NCBI GenBank assembly: GCA_036937835.1
Contig: CM072863.1
Location: forward strand, 10,838,001 to 10,902,000
Length of the DNA: 64,000 nt
Source: Pampus argenteus
Taxonomy: Eukaryota; Chordata; Actinopteri; Scombriformes; Stromateidae
Reading direction: 5' to 3'
Both the position numbers and the translations under genes were made by a program. The notes below the pieces were generated by a model. That model saw nothing but the letters and a program-made list of their open reading frames with translations. It searched no databases and had not been told where the DNA came from. This document shows, piece after piece, positions 34,883 through 46,590 of the stretch (its first letter is position 1; every line of letters starts with the position of its first letter).

Positions 34883-37800
34883 ATGAGTGAAAACCAGGAC
34901 AGCACAGACACCGAGGACACGACCGTGTCTGGGAGCGCGACCTTGCCGCTCCGGCCGCAGTGCGAGCGCCTCTCTTGCCATAAGAGCAGCGTGTGCTCCC
35001 GCTCATATTTTGTCGTAGTGATGGTGTTTTTCCACGTATACATCATCAATGTCATAGCACTGCTGTTTTACGTGCACTACAACAGCGGGCAGGAAGATGC
35101 CACACTCAGTCGTGATGCTCCGAGCAGCGATCAGCAGCGCCCCGAGTCTCGACGTCCGCCATCAAAAGCAGAGTTTCTGCGTGATGTTTCTCTCACTCGC
35201 ATCGAGGGTATAAGGGTGAGTGATGATGCATCAACGCTACTATTAGATTCACCTCCCCTCTCACTTTCTTTCTCTCCCGCACACACACGGGCCACCTATT
35301 AATCACCTCTCTCTCTTATCTTCCAGGTAGGACATGTCCAGAAGGTGTCATTAGTGCCAAATAAAGTGCATGAAATGCGAACTCTGAGTCTGAAACCTCT
35401 TCTGTTTGGTAAGAGACAAAGCACATTTATGATACAACAAATCTACAGCACACATTCACGAGCCTCTAGTGGCCAAACATGTTTCTTGTGATGAAAACAA
35501 CTAGGCTATGGTGCTTATGTTGCATCCACCACACTTTTCTTCTTTCTTCTTTTCATCTTAATATACATTTTCCATAGAACATATGCTAAGCTTAATCATG
35601 GCTGCATGGATTAAGCAACTTCAGAAGTAATCTCAGCTCTGCACATATGGGGCTAAAGAGCACATAACTAGTGATGCATGAACATGATGTATAATTTAAC
35701 AGGATCAGGTCTTCTGAAGAAAGAAATGGAGAATTTACACATTTGTGATTATTTTATTTGTGATCATTTTAACTAAATGAATGGTCTATGCATTAATGGG
35801 CCAGTTACCATTTGTAAAATGGAATATTAGATGTATTGTATTAGTATGACAGCATGGAAGATCAGACAATGAGAAACATGCTATGGTTATACAGCTATAT
35901 ATATTCTGTAGGTATACAGTGTCTCTGTCTCTTTCTGTGTATTCCCGTAGAGATCCCTGGGTTTTTGTCAGAGGATGAGTGCCGTGTCGTGATGCAGCTG
36001 GCTCAGCTAAAGGGTCTAATGGAGAGCCAGCTAATGGTGCAAGATGGTCAGGAAGAGCTGGCCAAAGAGCTCAACCTCAGCCCAGAGGAGATCTTCAACC
36101 TTCTTGACATCAACCAGGACGGACAGTTGCAGCTCCATGAGGTGTATGTCACTTTGTGGATTGCAAGCACATTGTGTGACATGTAGTAGTTTCTTGGTTC
36201 AGAGTTGGTTATCTCATCCGTCTCCAACAGATACTGACTCATTCTCGAGTGAGGGATGGCATCTGGCTCACCCCGGAGAATCTGAGAGAAATATATGCTG
36301 GGCTCAAAGCTGACAAAGATGGTAATGGTAAGAAGTCAACAACTTGATTTTAACCCAGACTATTTACTTTGCATTTATTATCAATCTTAGTGTAGTTGAT
36401 GTCACAGAAACATACTTATTTGCATAGTTATTGTTTTGAAAGAGTATTATTTGGGCTACAGATTGGTAGTTCTTGCTTATGTTGCATGAAAATAATATGC
36501 ATTACATTCACATTCATCACAAATGAGATTTACAATTATGCAATGATTGTAAATCTCATTTGTGAGACAATTAACAATTGTAAATAAATTCCAACAATTA
36601 AAGGCTACCTATATTCTACAAGGAGAAGGATATGAAACTCAAACTCTTGTTAGCTTAGATTTGAACATGATTTGTTGAAAATGCATTACAAATTTGTTTC
36701 AAAGGGCCTGCAAGTCACATTTAAACACAAATATACAGATTATCAAAGAGGAGTAGTAGAAACCTAATTTCCTTAAATGACTAATGCTGAAAAATCTAAA
36801 TCCTCTGGAGAGCATGTTTAATTGTGACACTTCAGGATATATATGGTTATTATAATAAAAGGTATGAATTGTGCCAGTAATGCATGCTGTGATGATCATT
36901 TAAAGCTTCAGCATCAGAATGTGTGAACACTCTTATATGTTGGACAGGTTTACTGAGTTTAGAGGAGTTCAGGCTTCTGAGCAGTGACGCCTTCCAGCGC
37001 TTCTTGCTACAGCAAGGGGTCAAAAGGAGTCAGCTGGTGAGAAACAGCAGGCACACCTGGCTGTACCAGGGCAAAGGAGCTCACAGAGTCCTCCAAGACA
37101 TCAAGGCAAGGTGAGAAAGACGTATCATATTTTGATTTCTGTCCACAAATAGAACAGACAATTTGAGTGCTTAGAAATGTTTGACTTTCCAACTTCTTTT
37201 CTTTTACTTTTCTCTAACAAAGGGTTACTCGCCTCACTCGGCTCCCATCCTCATTAGTGGACCTCAGTGAGCCGCTCCAGGTGGTTCGTTATGAAGAGGG
37301 AGGGCACTACCATGCCCACCATGACAGCGGCCCTGTTTATCCTGAAACCGCCTGCACACACACACGTCTTGCTGCCAACACCTCCACTCCTTTCGAGACG
37401 TCTTGCAGGTGAGGTCACCAAAGTCTGCCATGTTGATTTGAGTTGAATCAAACATCTGTTTTTGACAAAAAGTTTGTGTATGTACAGATCTGAATTCATC
37501 TGTCCAGTGTGATACTAAACTGTGTTTTGACATTCCATTGTGGCAACTGGCATGTTAGTTTGTGTGACGCTACTTTGTCATCTCGGAAAAGAGGTGGGTG
37601 TGGGGGTGTGTGTGTGTGTGTGTGTGTGTAGGATATGTTTGCACCATACATGTGTGTGTCAAATTTAAATCTGTGTTGCACACTTAGGTACATCACTGTT
37701 CTCTTCTACCTGAACTCTGTTGAGGGGGGTGGGGAGACCGCATTCCCTGTGGCAGACAACAGGACCTATGATGAAGTGGTGCGTAATTGTGTGTGGGTCT

Positions 37801-38507
37801 GGAAATGTGAACAGACGAAGCCCAGCAAAAGTATTGTGTACATACTGTGCATGTCTTTCATATCTGTGTTAACTCACTTGTTTGTCAGTGAGTGCTTGGG
37901 ACTGAGGTTACTGCGAGTGTGTCACTAAGTTTGATCATGTGTCTTAGTCTCTCATACAGAATGATGTTGACCTTTTGGACACCAGGAGGAATTGTGACAA
38001 GAGTAACCTAAGGGTGAAGCCTACCAAAGGGACAGCTGTTTTCTGGTACAACTATCTTTCCGATGGAAGAGGTACCAGCCCCAGAGCACATTGCACACAT
38101 TAGCCATGACAAAAAGGAAATTGTTATTAGTGTCACAAATGAGGATCTTGGTTTATGTTAACTAAGCTAAACCAAATTGACTCCATTGTAAATCCATCTG
38201 AGAGAACACAACTGCTCATGTAATTCAACTGTTAAAATACTTATACTAATACTAAAATAAAGTTAAACAAGTTCTCTTTCACTACACAGGTTGGGTTGGA
38301 GAGCAGGATGAATATGCTCTGCATGGAGGCTGTGTGGTCACCCATGGCACAAAGTGGGTCGCCAATAAATGGATCAACATTGATCCAGATTACCAGCGAC
38401 AAGCTCGCTACCAGCAGCTGGTGTCACAGCAACCAGAGGATGAGGATGACGAAGGTCTTACTCTGAACCCTGACACAAAGAGTTCAGATATCCATCAAGA
38501 CTTGTAG
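34883..38507 (+). CDS. p4htm: Transmembrane prolyl 4-hydroxylase
   Basis: P4HTM is a 2-oxoglutarate/Fe(II) dioxygenase of the ER membrane that hydroxylates HIF-alpha prolines. Nine exons give 494 aa: 34883-35215, 35327-35408, 35951-36141, 36231-36327, 36948-37110, 37223-37408, 37688-37778, 37948-38071, 38290-38507. A single membrane anchor spans about residues 42-64. Two EF-hand loops are visible: DINQDGQLQLHE (191-202) and DKDGNGLLSLEE (230-241). The catalytic dioxygenase domain has the iron ligands H321 and D323 in HAHHDSG and distal H434 in LHGGC, with the 2-oxoglutarate lysine K444 (GTKW). All key residues are present. The ATG at 34,883 is chosen because upstream in-frame sequence has only non-ATG starts. 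The length is close to the roughly 500-aa mammalian protein. Confidence 0.95.
36517..36565. repeat. Perfect 20-bp inverted repeat in p4htm intron 4
   Basis: TCACAAATGAGATTTACAAT (36517-36536) and its exact reverse complement (36546-36565) flank a 9-nt loop. Transcribed RNA would fold into a perfect 20-bp stem. It is shorter than a usual microRNA precursor and is more likely a palindromic repeat remnant. Confidence 0.85.
37606..37629. repeat. (TG)n microsatellite in p4htm intron 6
   Basis: An uninterrupted TG dinucleotide run lies about 60 bp before the exon 7 acceptor. Confidence 0.9.
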
Positions 38508-39055
38508 CTCATAAACCAAAATTAAAAAAAAAGAAGTCTACCTAACCTTCCTTGGTCCTGTGCACAACTACTTTGGTGGTTGCTGTGGCCAGTATGTAGA
38601 GATGAGATTTATTCAGGGAATGAGGTCACAATGAGGTGGGTTTATGCAACTGTAAAGAGATGCTTTTGTCAATTATTGCTTGGATTTGTTATCCTGTTAT
38701 TTTTTAATCTACTTTTATTTCCCATGTTAGGAATGTTGCACTAGAAACTCATCCAAGAGTTAACATACAAAAACTTCCCTTTGCATGCGTTAGCTACACA
38801 GGTTTTGCTGTTGCTATGAGCAAAAAAAATGCACTTGATTGAAATGCCTACTGTAAACATTTCACTGTCCTACATTATTGGTGCCATGACCAAAAGAGGC
38901 TTGCATACTCACAATGTGATGCATGTTGCCTTATTTTATTCTTTATTATATTCTGCCAGATTCTTTCTTGATTAAAATACACAGCGTATTGTTCAGATGT
39001 TAGATTTTATTCATTTTTTTTCTTTAAAATGCACTGTATTCCTCTCCCAACGTCT

Positions 39056-39061
39056 AATAAA
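39056..39061 (+). terminator. p4htm: p4htm poly(A) signal
   Basis: AATAAA occurs 549 nt after the stop codon, followed by TGTG/GT-rich sequence (about 39,075-39,100). The resulting 3' UTR is about 570 nt. Confidence 0.75.
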
Positions 39062-39292
39062 GTTAAATTAAGCTTGTGTATCCTGTTACAATTCAGTGTT
39101 TGTCTTCCTTTTACATATCTGAAAGACAAAATGTATAAATATGAATAAAACTAAACAATAATATGAAAGACATAAAACATTTAGTCATGTGATCAGTTAT
39201 TTATGTTTAAAATTTCTATCAACATGATTCATTTAGTAATTTAGATTGTCTTCTCTGTGCTCACAGCTGGACGTCCTGTTTGGTTGAAGTCC

Positions 39293-42200
39293 CTAAAGTT
39301 TCGTGCTCTCCGCCTTGTCCTGCAAAAGCAATTTAAAAAAAGTAATCCAGTTAAATTGACATAATTGAATGTTTTATTGCGTCATTCAATATGTTTCGGT
39401 CACACAGGTTAGATTGTTAAATGCTGATAACTAACTGATAAATAAAATGTCACAGCTGAAAGTCAAGTATCAGCACTGACTGGACTGTCCAAATAAAGTG
39501 TCACCTGAACATCACACACACCATTGATGGCTCGTATCTGTGGAACGACGATGCTTCATGATGGTCCAGACAGTAGAGTACAGCATCGTGGACAGAGACA
39601 AAAAGACGTCTCTTTGTTATCGACTTGGAGAAGAAGTTACCAAGCTCCAACTGCTCTACCACAGATGCTGCAGAGAACAGTTTACAGGCAGAGATTGAGT
39701 ATCCTCAAGATAAAAACGGTGAAGGATTTGAGAAGGTATACACTTACCCTGACAACCAGTAAGGTAGATATCTACATCAATCTCACTGAAGTCCTGGAAA
39801 ATCTGCCAATATAATAAATGTTGAATATTTCTCCTGTTTGCAATTCATCATGTTTATTTAAGTGTATGAGTGTCAGTGTTTAGTTAATAAACACACATCC
39901 AAGGGGCTCTAAATAAAATAAAGAAATCAAAATCAGTGCTCATTAACAATAATAAATCTGCTGTCTTAACACTGTTTTATAAAACCTCCCCACAGGTACA
40001 GGAATACTCTTATTTATTTTATTTAAGTATTTCTCTTCTCTTTATTTATTTATCTTTTTTTTTTATGTTTCTTGTCTTATAACACTTTTCCTTTTTCTGT
40101 ATTGGTCATCTATATTGGTCTTGGCCCTCATATAGACCTAAAAGAGTTAATTTGAATACTGAAGAACTTGAGAAAGAAATGACACACATTACTGATAAAG
40201 GGGATTTGACACCTAAATGGTCAAAACTGGGAAATGGGGAAATTTTTTTAACCTTTGTTCATAGGATGCTTGTGCCTTTAGTACTTACATTTTTCATAGT
40301 ATTGATAGCCACTGTGTCAATGAAGTTAGCCGTGGAAAGGTCGAGAATGATCGAGTGAATGTCCCATGTCCACTTGCCCAGGGACCCGAGAGAGACACGC
40401 TCCAGGTCGTGACTCAGGGTGTCCTCACTGCTGGAGCCCAGAGTGGTTGTGTCTCCGTCCTGCAGCTCAGACATCCACCCTAAGCTGGCGTTGTCCGGAG
40501 CTCCTCCTTTAAGGTATTCCCATCTGCTGTGTCCATCTGGTGTTTGGGGCGTGGTCGGTATGACAAACACTGTCCCATTCTCCCTCTCAGTCCAGCTCTG
40601 CTCCTCTTTATCTGTAACATTCCCATCCATGCATGTGTCCCTCCAGTGAGCAGCCTCTTCCTCCACAGAGAACACTGGCACCCCAGGCAGCTGTCCAGCT
40701 GCCCTCTGAGCCCGCCGCTGAGGAGTGGTCAGTAAAATAAATCACTTTGTTCGGGAGTTTGGCTACTGACCACTTTAAATGTTTCATAAAAACTAACAAT
40801 AACAAACCATGTTGCTGCAGTTATATTATACATTTCCAGCATATTACCTCTCTCTTGGCTTGCCTTTTCGCCCGTCTCTCTGCCCTCTTCTCTCTACGTT
40901 TCTGCTTGGCCTCCTGCCTTCTCTTGTAGATAATCATTTTACTGATGTCAAGCCCACTCTGAAAACACAAGGAAGAAAACAAAACATAACCATCTTATAC
41001 AAATATATATATTTATAAAGGAATAAAACCCAGAAATTATAGAGAAATAAAGAGTAAGATTGTTACACTTCAAAAGTGAGAGATAACAAACCTTCTCTTT
41101 AAGGGCCTCAAAATAAAGATCAGCATTAGCAAAATATACTGTAGCAGAGGAGCGGAATATAGTAACACCTGGAATCTCTCTCGCCTGCCAAATAGAGAAA
41201 CAGCTTTAGCTTTTTTTTGCAGTCAGTGCACAAAAGCTTTTATTTATGGTTTCCCATCTTTCACTTTTACCTCTCTGTGTGTCTCTATATCCACATACAG
41301 TTCTGTACCTGGAATGTTTCCCAGTACAGAGTATGTTGGCCTAAGAATGGGAAAATAAACACAAAATGTCATTACAGCAGCAATTTAGTTGCCTACAGTG
41401 TGTTTATAATTGTGGAGATCTTGCAGCCCAACATTACTTATTAATGTATGACTTTGATATAGTAGTGAAAAATATATTATTCCGATTTGCAGAGAAGTCT
41501 TACAGCTGAGTTCTTAAGATAACTGTAAGCAAAGCAACAGTAATGGATGCTGCCAGACCCATATCCAGATTGAAGAGCAGGGTTGACACCCAAGTGACCA
41601 ACCACACCACCTAGGGGACACAGTATGACATTGTTGTATTCGCCAGTGTGGCAATAAGAAGATTTAACATCAGAGTTGACAGATGTTGCTTTTAAGGGTA
41701 TTTTACTCACCAGATCAATCTTGCTGCTCCTCCACAGTGTAATGATGTCAGCGTATTGCTTGAACATACCCTTCAGATTTACAAATACAATCGATGCAAG
41801 GACTGCCTAAAACAGCATATCCAGGTTTTAACATGATTAATTGTGTCCCCAAAAACATGACAAAAAGTCATTATATTTCACAAAATCAATCACGCATGAC
41901 AAACATTGCAAATTTTTATACAACAAAAACAAGGACCTTTGGCAGCTCCTGGAACAAGGATCCAAGTTTTAGTATTGTCATCAACACAATTACTGCCGAT
42001 GCTAGTCCAGCCATCTGCAAGAACACAATATAGTCTGTTACTGGTTTCATTTAATATGAGACATGTTGACATATTACATTTTTAATCCAATAATTAAGCG
42101 TATTTGGTAGATAGATAATAAATACATTCTCAAAACTTAAACACATGTTCTAGTAGCATCAGTTTTTTAAATTTCCATATGGTTCTTATATACATTGGGT

Positions 42201-45166
42201 TGTTACATTGGTTGTTGAGGTCAGTTTTTTAAAATAAAACCTCAGTCAACTAGGTCATATTAACTGCATATTTGCAGCACAAAATTAAAATTTCTTTGGC
42301 TTGTGAATTAATACTGCACATGTTATGACTTTGTTGTCATGTTTCTCTTTATTATGTTTTCCACTCACTTGTGTTTTTCCTCCAGTGGTCTCCTGAATGA
42401 GACTTCGAGACATGGAGGAGCAGACAGCGTAGCACTGGAAGAAACCTCCCGCTACATTACTGAGACCCAGCGCCACCAGCTCCTGCAGCAGAGTGGAGAC
42501 AAGTAATCACAATGAGCAGAGAAATATAAATAAAGAGAAATACAGGATGTGAAAACGGTATCAGTATATATTTGATGTGAGTTCAGGTTCACCTGATTAC
42601 TGTCCACCTTGTATCCATGCTTCAGTGCAAATGTTTTTCCAAGTGAAATTGATATGGCATATCCTACAATGGCCAGTGCAAAAGCATCACCAATAACTTC
42701 TCCAAATATGTTCACAAGTGGTACCTTGGGAGGACTTAGCCTGGTGAAAAGAAGAGGACAAGAGGGACATATTGTAAGTCAGTACTAATCAAGCTGGGAA
42801 GATGAGCCAAATAATAATAATAATGGTAATCCTGATGCATACCCACTAGGAATGTCTCCAACAACTGAAACAGTGTAGTTGCTGTTCAAGTGAGCAAAGT
42901 TTGATATCAGTGTTCCTGCCACAATCTATAGCAATCACAGAAACAAACAAATAAGCCAATTACACAACACATTCAACTGTTAAACATCAATCATTAAAAA
43001 TTGAGTCAATCATATGCTAAATGTGTAAGGAATTATTAGCCATAAGTATCTCATTTTTGCTGTGAACTGCACAAAATGCAGACTCCCTGACACACTAGTG
43101 CTGATTCAGCTTCTTGGTTCCACTGCATATGGGCTTTTTCCTCAGAACAGAGCACAGAGGTGATAATGTGAGGCCGGAAAAAGTGTCAACTGACTGTGAT
43201 GAGCTCCACTGGGATGGGCACTGGCAGCTTTGGACTCAGGAAGGAGTTGAGCTCCTTGGCTGCAATTAGAAACACAATGGACACAGCACTGACCACTAGT
43301 GTGGGAAGATGAGTCTTTGGCAGCAAGGAACAAACATCCTTCAAAGTCTGAAAATGAAGAGAGGTAAAGCAGTATGTAGTTAAGGATTTCTAAAGTCATA
43401 CATCAGTTTAAAAAGCCCCTTCACCTTGTTAGCTAACATTCAAAGCCATTTTGTACATGTATCTCGCAGTATATAACAAAATAATTGCTTTTACTTCCTG
43501 GAAAACAGTGTGCTGACCTCATGTCCTATTGGTTTACACATTTCATTGATCTCTCCCTGCAAAACGTTACATCACAACATCCTGTTTCCACTATGAAATA
43601 CATTACATAGAAGAATCTCATACTACACTACACTTGCATACTACACTTTGTGACGTCAAATGTTATGTGCTATTTCTATGGCCACATCTTTTTTCTGATT
43701 AATTTAAGTGATTTTTGTTAATCATAATTATTGTAATGTATGGTTATAGGCAAAATAGAGATATTGTTGGATTAAACCTGCTAAAAATCTTTGGCAGTAC
43801 TCACATATACCAGTGACAGCGGACCACTGAACCGTGTTGGTGACACTCCAAAGATGTATTTCAGTTGTGCCACCACAGCATGGGCTGCAGCTGCTGTTGT
43901 GTAAGCCCGAACCAGAGGCTCAGACAAATACGTTCCTACAAAACCAAATTTCACCAGACCCAGTACCACCTGTATACACAAATATTTATGTACATATATA
44001 GATAGAGGTTTATCAGCAGTAATAACATAGTATGAAATTGTTATTTCTGTGGGATGTTCTGTTTTTCAGACCTGAATAAGTCCTGCTAGGACAGTAGTTG
44101 CTGCTGCTACCTGCACCCTGTGCGAGTCCCGTGTACTTATGTCCACCTCTGCAGTGAGGTTGTTGTCATTCATTTTCAGGAAATCGATGTCTGGAGCAAG
44201 TCTCTCTGTCACACTACCCACCATGATGCTGAGCACAGCAAATGTACCTAAACATAGTAAATTGGAGCAGCACGTGTTATCATAAAAACTATAATTCTTG
44301 TTGTACAATCCTTATTTCTACATACCTATGGAAATATGACGGGATGTTCCAAAAAAGAAGTAGATCAGTGCTGGATAGAGGGATGTGTAGAGTCCAAATA
44401 CAGGAGGCAAAGACGCCAACAATGCATATGCCATACCTGTGGAAAGCAGGAAGTCTTTGCTACTGAGTACTGTATGTACTGTACATTATGTACTGTTTTA
44501 ACCTTGTGGATAAATGGAATATTCTCCATAAGTATAAAACAAAAAGAATATCTATTTATAAACTTGACATTCACAGTACTGTATGTGTTTTTAAAGGTAT
44601 GGTTTTTGTATCAAAGACCTACAAGTGACAACATGTACTGAACACATCAGTTCAAATGAAGATGGTTTTTTTTTCTGCAATACTGATTAAATCAGTCTAA
44701 TCATTATGGACTATCATTGTACCTTGTGGCAGGTGCATTATGCCCACACTGATGCCAGAGATGAGGTCTGGCATGCCATAGTCCCAGACCGAGTATTTGG
44801 GCAGCCAGTATAATACAGGCAGGCTGCTCATCACACTTCGTTTCAGTTTCGGTAATGTACATCTGGAAAATATTTTAGGAACATGCAGAGACAAACGTGA
44901 ACATCTTCATATCGGCTGATATTTTAAAGTATATAATCTCTGACATGATCAGACCAGACATCTACATCTACAGTATAGTAACTGTCACAAAAAGTCACAA
45001 AAGTCAAGGCATGAAGTTCTCCTTACCTTAAGGAATTTTTAAGTCGTTTTCTTAAAGAAGGGTGAGTGTCAGAGTATGTTTTTCTCTGCGTTACCTCTTC
45101 CAGTCTCTGCTCATCCAGCACTTCTCTCTCCACTCTATATTTCCCAAATCTGTGTGTAGAGTCCAT
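39293..45166 (-). CDS. slc26a6: SLC26 family anion exchanger, slc26a6-like
   Basis: This is a multi-pass plasma-membrane exchanger of the SulP/SLC26 family (Cl-, HCO3-, oxalate, sulfate). Nineteen exons give 813 aa: 45027-45166, 44723-44862, 44326-44436, 44072-44247, 43805-43969, 43195-43347, 42843-42925, 42593-42740, 42369-42482, 41937-42014, 41711-41806, 41504-41610, 41271-41340, 41092-41184, 40848-40958, 40289-40717, 39748-39802, 39522-39667, 39293-39319. Family landmarks are WLPKYSVWDYGMPDLISG, PPVFGLYTSLYP, YLSEPLVRAYTTAAA, SMSRSLIQETTGGKTQ, and a C-terminal STAS domain with a long variable loop (40289-40717). The last exon encodes only DKAESTKL; the final T-K-L is a class I PDZ ligand, like the T-R-L end of mammalian SLC26A6. 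Naming as A6 rests on that tail, overall alignment and neighbourhood. The start ATG at 45,166 is the most natural, but an upstream exon cannot be excluded. Confidence 0.88.
43518..43556 (-). other. Candidate 39-nt optional exon of slc26a6
   Basis: Between the exons at 43805-43969 and 43195-43347, the minus strand has TTTTGCAG, then 39 nt with no stop (GEINEMCKPIGHE), then GTCAGC. It is exactly 13 codons and in phase with both neighbours. Family alignment joins the neighbours directly without it (LSLVY to TLKDVC), so it is left out of the main model. Confidence 0.3.
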
Positions 45167-46580
45167 ACATGTAATTGTATTGATCTTTTTATATGAATAT
45201 AGTAGATTTATTCTAAAGACCCTTGTTTACTGTAAACTGTCCACGAGACATCTCCAAAAGCCAATGCTGCAGTACTGCTGCCACAAGAACAACTGTATCT
45301 GCATAAGTACATCATATTGCCTAATGGTTAACTTTAGTGAGGATGTTATGGGCAGAGCAATGATTAGTAGGTTTTGTATAACAACAAAGGCAACTAGAAG
45401 AAACAAGTGATGTAATTATGGTCTGAAAGAGGGAAAAAATTAACTTTGTTGAATTTTAATGGATGTTCAACAGGATGTTTTGACAGGAGGATGGAAACAC
45501 TTCCATCCTTCCTTTTTGTTTTATCATTCAAAAGCAGAGCTAATGAACCATGAAATATCACCTTAAGTTCAAACCACAATGGTCAAGCCTGTATGGAAGG
45601 CTATGTACTTATTATACTATATGTGTGTGTGTGTGTGTGTGTGTACAAATATATACATACATGTTTTTTCAGCATGAGCGCATGCTGGGCCTTTAAGAAA
45701 GTGCAGACATGAAATCTGAATCTGAGCTGGGAGCATGTTTCATGTAGGTCATTCCTGAGCTGCATGCACGTGACTGGGATAAATAAACTGGAACAGGGAA
45801 TCACCCCAAACAGAGTGAAATATAATGCAGGAGAGTCAAATTGCAAGCAACAAAAGCATTAAAATAATTTGTAATATTTGCCCCTCTCTATACTTGAAAA
45901 CCTTCTCTTTCCTGACCACTCAAACCCTTCTGACCCACTTGTTGTCTGCAACAACACTGTCTATTTTTGGGCCAATGGCTCATAGAGGCCCTATGAGGCC
46001 CAGCAGTGGAGGGGGGTACATATCTTTGTCACTTGCAATTGCTCAGACCCTCTCTAACCCCTCTGACTGAAACATTCAGCAATATCAACAACACATGCAT
46101 GTCTGATAAAAAAAAAAAACCTGGATATTTACTGGTCTTTTAAGATCTAAGATATCAACAGACAAGACGAACTGAGGACCTTGGTAAGCCTTTTTACAAG
46201 GGAATGTTGTGTGACATGGACAGTTATAGTACTAACTTGTAAAACATGTTATATACACTAGTGGGATTTTGCTAGTAGTTGTTGGAGAAGATTTCTTAAA
46301 ATAGTGCCTGCTGAAATATGATATATGTTTATGAAAGTAAAGTTAAAGTCAAATTATTGCTTATTTTTATCAACATTTTGTCATGTCAAGAAGGCTAAGA
46401 TTAAAAAGCCCTTGCAAAATCAAAAGTTGATATGACTCAACACCACTACTCACTTATTGAAAGATAGTTTAATATTTATGTCAGCTCAACTTAGTTTTTG
46501 TTTTGTTTTTCAGAGAAAGCCTACTTACTAGTTGTTCCCCATGCCTAAAACCTCCTGTAACCTGTAACTTTGTAAATATT
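45167..46580. other. Divergent spacer between slc26a6 and kbtbd12
   Basis: This holds the 5' flanks of both genes. A TG microsatellite lies at 45,622-45,645. A probable non-coding first exon of kbtbd12 ends at 46,183 (ACCTTG|GTAAGCC) and splices to an acceptor at 46,513 (TTTTTCAG|AGAAAG). No coding sequence is evident. Confidence 0.5.
45622..45645. repeat. (TG)n microsatellite
   Basis: An uninterrupted TG dinucleotide run lies about 460 bp upstream of the slc26a6 start codon. Confidence 0.9.
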
Positions 46581-46590
46581 ATTCAAGCAA

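Noticed and set aside
39524..39814. 96-codon plus-strand frame over 39.5-39.8 kb
   Set aside because: It is the antisense shadow of two slc26a6 STAS exons on the minus strand.
43518..43556. Adding the 39-nt segment to the main slc26a6 model
   Set aside because: SLC26 family alignment joins the flanking exons without it; kept only as a candidate optional exon.
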